This document shows, one piece after another, positions 39,006 to 44,526 of a stretch of DNA of 44,526 nucleotides (the first letter of the stretch is position 1; each line of letters begins with the position of its first letter). The stretch lies in assembly GCF_003429565.1 (NCBI RefSeq), contig NZ_QUAK01000120.1:161238-205763 (forward strand), in the 5' to 3' direction. The notes below the pieces were generated by a model. That model did not search any database. It worked only from the letters and a program-made list of their open reading frames with translations, and was not told the origin of the DNA. The translations under genes were made by a program, and so were the position numbers. Origin of the DNA: Streptomyces triticagri. Lineage in GTDB: Bacteria > Actinomycetota > Actinomycetes > Streptomycetales > Streptomycetaceae.

Positions 39006-39035
39006 GCCCCGGCCCGCTGGACGCGGGACCGGGGC
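39006..39035 (-). terminator. Terminator of the RodZ-like gene
   Basis: GCCCCGGCCCGC (39006-39017) pairs with GCGGGACCGGGGC (39023-39035) with one bulged A, around a 5-base loop. It starts 19 bases after the stop at 39054. Confidence 0.75.
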
Positions 39036-39053
39036 CGCCCGGAATGCTCTGTC

Positions 39054-39917
39054 TCAGCCGACCTGCGGATCGTCGCCGGAGTCGCCCTTCGTGTACGAGA
39101 GGCGCTCCACCTGCCCGGGCTCGAACTCGTCCTCGACCTCTTCGCCGTTGACGTACAGCTTGATCGCGCCCGCGTCGCCGAGCACCAGGTCGACCTGCTG
39201 CTTGTCGGTGAAGGTCTTGGTCTGGCCCTTCTCGAGCAGACCGTCGAAGAGCAGCCGGCCGTTGTGGTCCTTGGCCGAGATCCAGCTGCGGCCCTCGGGG
39301 GCGCTCACCATGACGGTGACCTTGTCCTTCGGTGCGCCCGCGATGGCGCTGTCCGCGGGGTCCGGCTTGGGGTCGGCGGGCTTGCTCGGAGTGGGCTTCG
39401 GGGCGGGCTTGCCGGACGTCGGGGTGCCCTCGGCGACCGGGTCCTTCGATCCGGAGCCGCTTTCACCGCCGTTGAACAGCGTGAATCCGACGAAACCGAT
39501 CACGACGACGATCGCCGCGACCATGGCCACGGTCCAGTTGGGCCGTCGGGGCTCGGGACGGATGCGCTCGGCCTCGAACAGCGGCGCGGCGGCGGTCGGC
39601 TCCGGACGGCCGCCGTGCTCACCGTCGTACCGCTCGAGGAGCGGCGCCGGATCCGTGCCCACGGCGCGCGCGATGGTACGGATGTGGCCGCGGGCGTACA
39701 CGTCGCCACCACATCGGGAGAAGTCGTCCTTCTCGATCGCGTGCACGATCGAGACGCGCACCCGGGTCTCGGAACTGACTTCTTCGACGGTCATGCCGGC
39801 AGCGACACGCGCCTGCTTGAGCACGCTGCCGACCGACTCGAACTCCTCGTCGTCGTACGGCGAAGGGCGGTCGTCGGGCGAAGGGCGGTCGTCTTCAGGG
39901 GAGTTGCCGATGGACAC
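39054..39917 (-). CDS. RodZ-like protein (HTH_25, transmembrane, DUF4115)
   Basis: A 287-residue bitopic membrane protein. The cytoplasmic helix-turn-helix domain (about 25-95) reads SVGSVLKQARVAAGMTVEEVSSET and DDFSRCGGDVYARGHIRTIARAVG (motifs). A single membrane helix at about 130-150 (WTVAMVAAIVVVIGFVGFTL) leads to a Pro/Lys/Ser-rich linker and a C-terminal DUF4115 beta domain. This is the architecture of RodZ, which links MreB to the cell-wall machine in rods; in Streptomyces the role is less clear. It begins with a tandem DDRPSP repeat. The GTG at 39917 is chosen because AAAGG lies just upstream. It lies downstream of ftsK with its own promoter-like sequence. Confidence 0.9.
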   Translation of the reverse strand: MSIGNSPEDDRPSPDDRPSPYDDEEFESVGSVLKQARVAAGMTVEEVSSETRVRVSIVHAIEKDDFSRCGGDVYARGHIRTIARAVGTDPAPLLERYDGEHGGRPEPTAAAPLFEAERIRPEPRRPNWTVAMVAAIVVVIGFVGFTLFNGGESGSGSKDPVAEGTPTSGKPAPKPTPSKPADPKPDPADSAIAGAPKDKVTVMVSAPEGRSWISAKDHNGRLLFDGLLEKGQTKTFTDKQQVDLVLGDAGAIKLYVNGEEVEDEFEPGQVERLSYTKGDSGDDPQVG

Positions 39918-39957
39918 GGGGGCGCCTTTCGAGCGTGTAGCCACCTGCTGGAGGTTC

Positions 39958-39988
39958 AGTCTAGGGGGGCGACGAAAGGGTGGGGCAA
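39958..39988 (-). promoter_or_regulatory. Candidate promoter of the RodZ-like gene
   Basis: On the minus strand TTGCCC (39988-39983), a 19-base spacer and TAGACT (39963-39958) resemble a vegetative promoter 41 bases upstream of the GTG start. The rest of 39989-40154 shows no gene. Confidence 0.4.
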
Positions 39989-40135
39989 CCGGGCGGACGC
40001 AGTTTGTACGCCATCGGAATGGCCCGTCCGGACGCTGCCGCGCCATCGTCGCACCCCCCTGTCCAACTTGACGTGTGCGAGGGGGAAACGGTTGCTTCCA
40101 GTTTTCTTTCGGGAAGACGGGAAGCCTGAGTTGTC

Positions 40136-40156
40136 AGAGGTCCTTGTGGAACCTCT
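40136..40156 (-). other. Hairpin over the ftsK stop
   Basis: AGAGGT (40136-40141) and ACCTCT (40151-40156) form a 6-bp stem that includes the ftsK TAG. It may be a weak terminator before the 237-base gap to the RodZ-like gene. Confidence 0.3.
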
Positions 40157-42857
40157 AGGAGGTAGCCTCCCCGCGGATGACCGCGAGCACTCCATCGAGT
40201 TCGTCGGGCTTGATCAGGACGTCCCGCGCCTTGGACCCTTCGCTCGGGCCGACGATGTTGCGCGACTCCATCAGGTCCATCAGGCGGCCCGCCTTCGCGA
40301 AGCCCACCCGCAGTTTGCGCTGCAGCATCGATGTGGAGCCGAACTGTGTGGAGACCACCAGCTCAGCGGCCTGGCACAGCAGATCGAGGTCGTCGCCGAT
40401 GTCCTCGTCGATCTCCTTCTTCTGCTTGGTGCCGACGGTGACGTCGTCCCGGAAGACCGGCGCCATCTGTGCCTTGCAGTGCTCGACGACGGCCGCCACC
40501 TCGTCCTCGGTGACGAAGGCGCCCTGCATACGGGTCGGCTTGTTCGCCCCCATCGGCAGATAGAGGCCGTCGCCCTTGCCGATCAGCTTCTCGGCACCCG
40601 GCTGGTCGAGGATGACCCGGCTGTCCGCGAGCGAGGAGGTCGCGAAGGCGAGCCGCGAGGGCACGTTCGCCTTGATCAGGCCGGTGACGACGTCGACGGA
40701 CGGACGCTGCGTCGCGAGGACCAGGTGGATGCCGGCCGCGCGGGCCAGCTGCGTGATCCGCACGATCGCGTCCTCGACGTCCCGCGGCGCGACCATCATC
40801 AGGTCGGCGAGCTCGTCCACGATGACCAGGAGGTACGGGTAGGGCTGCAGCTCGCGCTCGCTGCCCTCGGGGGCCTGCGCCTTGCCGTTGCGCACGGCCT
40901 CGTTGAAGTCGTCGATGTGCCGGTAGCCGTAGGCCGCCAGGTCGTCGTAGCGCAGGTCCATCTCGCGCACCACCCACTGCAGCGCCTCGGCGGCCCGCTT
41001 CGGGTTGGTGATGATCGGCGTGATCAGGTGCGGGATGCCCTCGTACGCGGTGAGCTCCACCCGCTTGGGGTCGACCAGGACGAGTCGTACGTCCTCCGGG
41101 GTGGCCCGCATCATGACCGAGGTGATGAGGCAGTTGATGCAGGACGACTTGCCGGAGCCGGTGGCGCCGGCCACCAGGACGTGCGGCATCTTCGCCAGAT
41201 TGGCCATCACATAGCCGCCCTCGACGTCCTTGCCGAGGCCGACCAGCATCGGGTGCTCGTCCTCGGCGGCAGCCGCGAGGCGCAGCACGTCACCGAGGTT
41301 GACCATCTCGCGGTCGGTGTTGGGGATCTCGATGCCGACGGCGGACTTGCCGGGGATGGGACTGATGATCCGGACGTCGGGGCTGGCGACCGCGTAGGCG
41401 ATGTTCTTGGTGAGCGCCGTGATCCGCTCGACCTTCACCGCGGGCCCGAGTTCGACCTCGTAGCGGGTCACCGTCGGACCGCGGGTGAAGCCGGTGACGG
41501 CCGCGTCCACCTTGAACTCGGTGAACACATTGCTGAGCGACGCGACCACCGCGTCGTTCGCGGCGCTGCGCGCCTTGCCCGGGCCGCCGCGCTCCAACAG
41601 GTCGAGGGAGGGCAGCGAGTAGGTGATGTCACCCGAGAGCTGCAGCTGTTCCGCGCGCGGCGGCAGGTCCCGCGGCGCCTCCTGGGAGGCCTTGGTCAGG
41701 TCGGGCACCGCATCGCGGTCGCCGCCCTCGGCGGGCTCGCCGGCCCGCGCGGACGGCACCGGTGTCTGCTCGGGCTCGGACCGTTCGACGCCGACGCCCT
41801 GGGTGAGGTCCGCGACGATCGGAGACGGCGGCATTCCGTGCATCACGGCACCGTCGAGCGCGGCAGCCGCCGCGGCCGCCACATCGACCGCGTCCATCGG
41901 CCGGTCGACGGGGGGCTGTGCGGCACTCCTGCGCGGCCTGCGGCGCTTGGTGAGCGCCGCCTCCTCGGCCTGGTCCGGGTCGTACGCATCCGCTTCGGCG
42001 GGCCGGCGGCGTGAACTCGTGGGCAGCGCCTCGCGCCACTGCTCCTCGTAGCGTTCGTCGTCGTACGTCGCGTCGTCGGCCTCGGCGGGCTGTACGACAC
42101 CGAGCTTCTCGCCGACGAGCCGGAGCCGCTGCGGAATGGCGTTCACCGGGGTCGCGGTGACGACGAGCAGCCCGAAGAGGGTGAGCAGCACGAGCAGCGG
42201 TACGGCGAGCACCTCGCCCATGGTGAAGATCAGCGGCCGCGAGGCGCCCCAGCCGATGAGACCGCCGGCATCCCTTATGGCCTCGGTGCCCGCGCTGCGA
42301 CCGGGCGATCCGCACGCCATGTGCACCAGTCCGAGCACACCGATGACGAGTGCGGAGAGGCCGATCACGATCCGCCCGTTGGCCTCGGGCTTCTCCGGAT
42401 GCCGGATGAGGCGTACGGCGACGGTCCCGAGCAGCAGCGGTACGAGCAGGTCGAGCCGTCCGAAGGCACCGGTGACCAGTATTTCGACGAGGTCGCCGAC
42501 CGGGCCGCGCAGGTGGGACCACGTACCGGCCGCGACGACCAGGGCCAGGCCGAGCAGCAGGAGGGCCAGACCGTCCTTGCGGTGGGCCGGGTCGAGTCCC
42601 TTGGCGCCGCGCCCTATGCCGCGGAACAGCGCGCCGACGGTGTGGGCGATGCCGAGCCAGCAGGCGCGGGCGAAGCGGTAGACACCACCGGTGGGATTGG
42701 GTGCGGGCTTGGGCGCGGGCTTCTTGGCCGCCGCCTTCTTGGCAGGGGCCTTCTTCGCCGGCGCCTTTTTCGCCGGGGCCTTCTTGGCCGGAGCCTTCTT
42801 GGCGGCGGCCGCCTTCTTGGCGGGCGCCTTCTTGGCTGCGGTCGGACGTGAGGCCAT
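40155..42857 (-). CDS. ftsK: DNA translocase FtsK
   Basis: Septal DNA pump of 900 residues that clears chromosome ends from sporulation septa. An unusual N-terminus (1-55) consists of Lys/Ala/Pro repeats (KKAPA units). Four membrane helices follow (about 95-112, 134-150, 163-181, 208-235), then an acidic/Pro-rich linker (240-430) and the RecA-like motor (from about 430): Walker A GATGSGKSS at 564-572, Walker B LLVIVDELADLM and ATQRPSVDVV. The C-terminal gamma winged helix (about 835-900; QRKLRVGFAKAGRLMDLME) reads polar guide sequences. ATG 42857 (MASRPTAAKK) is chosen over an open frame 12 codons longer. It is downstream of osaB, with 104 bases between. Confidence 0.96.
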   Translation of the reverse strand: MASRPTAAKKAPAKKAAAAKKAPAKKAPAKKAPAKKAPAKKAAAKKPAPKPAPNPTGGVYRFARACWLGIAHTVGALFRGIGRGAKGLDPAHRKDGLALLLLGLALVVAAGTWSHLRGPVGDLVEILVTGAFGRLDLLVPLLLGTVAVRLIRHPEKPEANGRIVIGLSALVIGVLGLVHMACGSPGRSAGTEAIRDAGGLIGWGASRPLIFTMGEVLAVPLLVLLTLFGLLVVTATPVNAIPQRLRLVGEKLGVVQPAEADDATYDDERYEEQWREALPTSSRRRPAEADAYDPDQAEEAALTKRRRPRRSAAQPPVDRPMDAVDVAAAAAAALDGAVMHGMPPSPIVADLTQGVGVERSEPEQTPVPSARAGEPAEGGDRDAVPDLTKASQEAPRDLPPRAEQLQLSGDITYSLPSLDLLERGGPGKARSAANDAVVASLSNVFTEFKVDAAVTGFTRGPTVTRYEVELGPAVKVERITALTKNIAYAVASPDVRIISPIPGKSAVGIEIPNTDREMVNLGDVLRLAAAAEDEHPMLVGLGKDVEGGYVMANLAKMPHVLVAGATGSGKSSCINCLITSVMMRATPEDVRLVLVDPKRVELTAYEGIPHLITPIITNPKRAAEALQWVVREMDLRYDDLAAYGYRHIDDFNEAVRNGKAQAPEGSERELQPYPYLLVIVDELADLMMVAPRDVEDAIVRITQLARAAGIHLVLATQRPSVDVVTGLIKANVPSRLAFATSSLADSRVILDQPGAEKLIGKGDGLYLPMGANKPTRMQGAFVTEDEVAAVVEHCKAQMAPVFRDDVTVGTKQKKEIDEDIGDDLDLLCQAAELVVSTQFGSTSMLQRKLRVGFAKAGRLMDLMESRNIVGPSEGSKARDVLIKPDELDGVLAVIRGEATS

Positions 42858-42961
42858 GGGGGTGAGGTTACCGGTGGAGGCCACCGCGGACACGTGTGCC
42901 TACTGCTTCACCCGTTCGTGTCGCGGTGGTTGAGGCTCGGAACTGACGTCGCTTCAACCGC

Positions 42962-43642
42962 TCAGCTCTGCGAGGGAAGTGACGCGGTCCCGCTGCCGGT
43001 CCCGGGCTCGAGGGCGTCAAGTGCCCTGCGCAGACCGGTGAGTTTGCGCTCCAGATGCGCAGCGGTGGCGACGGCGGAAGCATCCGCGGAGTCGTCGTCC
43101 AACTGCTTGGAGAGCGCCTCGGCCTGCTCCTCCACAGCCGCCAGGCGCGCAGAGAGCTCCGCGAGGAGTCCGTCGGGCCCGCTGGGCTCGTCGGCGGCGC
43201 GGTCCACTCCGTCGAGCTGGAGGCGCAGCAGGGCCGCCTGCTCCCGCAGTTGGCAGTTCTTCATGTACAACTCGACGAACACGGACACCTTGGCGCGCAG
43301 CACCCAGGGGTCGAACGGCTTCGAGATGTAGTCCACCGCGCCCGCCGCGTACCCGCGGAAGGTGTGGTGCGGGCCGTGGTTGATCGCCGTCAGGAAGATG
43401 ATCGGGATGTCCCGGGTGCGCTCGCGGCGCTTGATGTGTGCGGCCGTCTCGAAGCCGTCCATGCCGGGCATCTGTACGTCCAGCAGGATGACCGCGAAGT
43501 CGTCCGTGAGTAGTGCTTTGAGCGCTTCCTCCCCGGACGATGCCCGCACCAGGGTCTGATCGAGCGCCGAGAGGATGGCCTCCAGCGCAAGCAGATTCTC
43601 CGGCCGGTCATCGACCAGGAGGATCTTGGCCTTCTGCACCAT
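42962..43642 (-). CDS. osaB: OsaB-type response regulator with C-terminal coiled coil
   Basis: Receiver-domain protein of 226 residues without a DNA-binding domain. It has acidic D11-D12, phospho-acceptor D55 (VILLDVQMPGMDG), T85 in FLTA and K108 (DYISKPFDP). The C-terminal half (about 120-215) is heptad-rich (LREQAALLRLQLDG, LLAELSARLAAVEEQAEALSKQL) and predicts coiled coil. This matches OsaB of S. coelicolor, which is needed for growth and development under osmotic stress and works with the hybrid kinase OsaA encoded beside it. ATG 43642 (MVQKAKILLVDD) follows GAGGAGG. It is separated from osaA by 244 bases, so it has its own promoter. Confidence 0.9.
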   Translation of the reverse strand: MVQKAKILLVDDRPENLLALEAILSALDQTLVRASSGEEALKALLTDDFAVILLDVQMPGMDGFETAAHIKRRERTRDIPIIFLTAINHGPHHTFRGYAAGAVDYISKPFDPWVLRAKVSVFVELYMKNCQLREQAALLRLQLDGVDRAADEPSGPDGLLAELSARLAAVEEQAEALSKQLDDDSADASAVATAAHLERKLTGLRRALDALEPGTGSGTASLPSQS

Positions 43643-43819
43643 GGCCCGTCCTCCTCGCCCCGGCAGAGCACCGGTCGCCGCCCCAGGGGACGACAATTTG
43701 GCGCCGCCCGTCCTCGTGCCGGTCATGGTAGCCGTACCCCGCCTGTCGCCACACCCTGTCACCGTGATGTCACTGTGCACGTAGCAGAAACGTCGTGGGA
43801 GACCAGAAGGTTCCCCGAA

Positions 43820-43839
43820 TACCGCACTTCCATGCGGTA
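43820..43839 (-). terminator. Hairpin in the osaA-osaB gap
   Basis: TACCGCA and TGCGGTA form a 7-bp stem around a 6-base loop, 48 bases after the osaA stop. It could end osaA transcription or act in the osaB leader. The rest of the 244-base gap holds no gene; I could not pick a clear promoter. Confidence 0.45.
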
Positions 43840-43886
43840 CTCGACACGTTCAGTCAGCAATCAATCGCGGATCGGGCGCGAATCCG

Positions 43887-44526
43887 TCATTCTCCGTGCA
43901 TCCATTGCTCCATCACCGACAGTAGATGATCCGGGTCGACCGGCTTCGTGACGTAGTCGGAAGCACCCGAGTCCAGGGCCTTCTCCCGGTCGCCCTTCAT
44001 CGCCTTCGCCGTCAGGGCGATGATCGGCAGTCCGGCGAACTGCGGCATGCGGCGGATCGCCGTCGTCGTCGCATACCCGTCCATCTCCGGCATCATGATG
44101 TCCATCAGGACCAGGGTCAGATCGTCGTGCTGCTCGAGCACTTCGATGCCCTCCCGGCCGTTCTCGGCGTAGAGCACCGAAAGGCCATGCGTCTCCAGGA
44201 CGCTGGTGAGCGCGAAGACGTTCCGGATGTCGTCGTCGACGATCAGCACCTTCTCGCCGTTGAAGTGGAATGTCCGCCTCTGCTGCGGGACTTCCTGGCC
44301 GTCCGTCGACCACTGCTCCTGCCCCTCGGGCTGCGCTGCGGCCGGCGCGGTCCGCTTCTCCGGCGACTGCGCCGCCCTGCGGCGCTCGCGGAAGAGCGTC
44401 TCGGCGTCCGCCTCCGCGGCGGCCGCGGCCCGCGCCTCCACGGACTCCTCGGACGCCCGCGCAGCCGGCTGGTCGGCGCCGGCCGGCGCCGGCGGCAGCT
44501 CGGGCACCGGCCTGGCCGCAGCCCCG
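43887..44526 (-). CDS. osaA: OsaA-type hybrid histidine kinase (C-terminal part only)
   Basis: The frame enters from the right edge, so only about 212 C-terminal residues are seen. An Ala/Glu/Pro-rich linker leads to a receiver domain: KVLIVDDDIRNVFAL, phospho-acceptor Asp in LVLMDIMMPEMDGYA, IIALTAKAMKGD and Lys in DYVTKPVDPDHL, ending EQWMHGE. Such a C-terminal receiver, upstream of the OsaB gene and ftsK, is the layout of OsaA, a large cytoplasmic kinase with HAMP repeats. Those N-terminal parts lie outside the window, so the kinase identity is inferred from context and the hybrid receiver. Confidence 0.82.
   Translation of the reverse strand, partial: GAAARPVPELPPAPAGADQPAARASEESVEARAAAAAEADAETLFRERRRAAQSPEKRTAPAAAQPEGQEQWSTDGQEVPQQRRTFHFNGEKVLIVDDDIRNVFALTSVLETHGLSVLYAENGREGIEVLEQHDDLTLVLMDIMMPEMDGYATTTAIRRMPQFAGLPIIALTAKAMKGDREKALDSGASDYVTKPVDPDHLLSVMEQWMHGE

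Noticed and set aside
37425..42014. A 1529-codon open frame on the plus strand opposite rimO, the RodZ-like gene and ftsK
   Set aside because: It is antisense to three recognised genes, its composition is typical of the shadow of GC-rich codons, and it contains no recognisable domain.
42858..42961. osaB terminator between osaB and ftsK
   Set aside because: Only a 6-bp GGTTGA/TCAACC pair with a long loop is present, too weak to call.

Overview
The window is chromosomal DNA of a Streptomyces-type actinomycete. The base composition is very GC-rich with strong third-codon GC bias, GTG starts are common, start/stop overlaps (ATGA, GTGA) are frequent, and the gene set is the core neighbourhood around recA, miaB, lhr, rimO and ftsK. 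I see no rRNA, tRNA, CRISPR array, insertion sequence or prophage.

Left region (1-14.8 kb). An edge-truncated extradiol-dioxygenase-like gene lies downstream of the tRNA-modification gene miaB. Next come an orphan TAXI-type solute-binding protein, a two-component system (GluK-GluR type) and the divergent gluABCD glutamate ABC transporter operon, which ends in a strong hairpin. An FAD monooxygenase follows. After it is a sulfur module: a 28-codon Cys-rich leader peptide, a cysteine dioxygenase and a rhodanese. Convergent to these is recA-recX, with a classical SOS box in the recA promoter.

Middle region (14.8-23.5 kb). This looks like an accessory block set between recA and the AI-2E-exporter/DUF3046 pair. 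It holds three small regulator/effector units: a TetR regulator divergent from a metallo-beta-lactamase-fold hydrolase with two operator-like palindromes between them; an MmyB/MltR-like regulator divergent from an aldo/keto reductase around a 12-bp-arm palindrome; and a NarL-type two-component system followed by an MMPL transporter. A RibD/DHFR-like reductase lies among them.

Right-middle (23.5-35 kb). AI-2E-type permease, DUF3046 protein, a terpene-cyclase-fold-like hypothetical protein, an AraC regulator with the AzlCD branched-chain amino acid exporter, the giant Lhr helicase, the Nei2-type DNA glycosylase, a short-chain dehydrogenase and a small membrane protein.

Right region (35-44.5 kb, nearly all minus strand). 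A Dps-type mini-ferritin, ClgR (Clp protease regulator), cinA-pgsA-rimO (overlapping genes), a RodZ-like HTH/DUF4115 membrane protein, ftsK, and the osmoadaptation pair OsaB and OsaA (OsaA runs off the right edge).

Themes: genome maintenance (recA, recX, lhr, nei2, dps, ftsK), RNA and ribosome modification by two methylthiotransferases (miaB, rimO), glutamate sensing and uptake, and sulfur amino acid turnover. The most unusual sequence signal is a dispersed palindrome with core ACGCGCGCGT. It occurs 13 times in the first 27.6 kb and I found none after that. Seven copies are intergenic and an eighth lies at the very start of a gene. Several arms extend into long hairpins. The best candidate for an undescribed functional unit is the orphan TAXI binding protein packed against the GluK sensor and the glutamate transporter.
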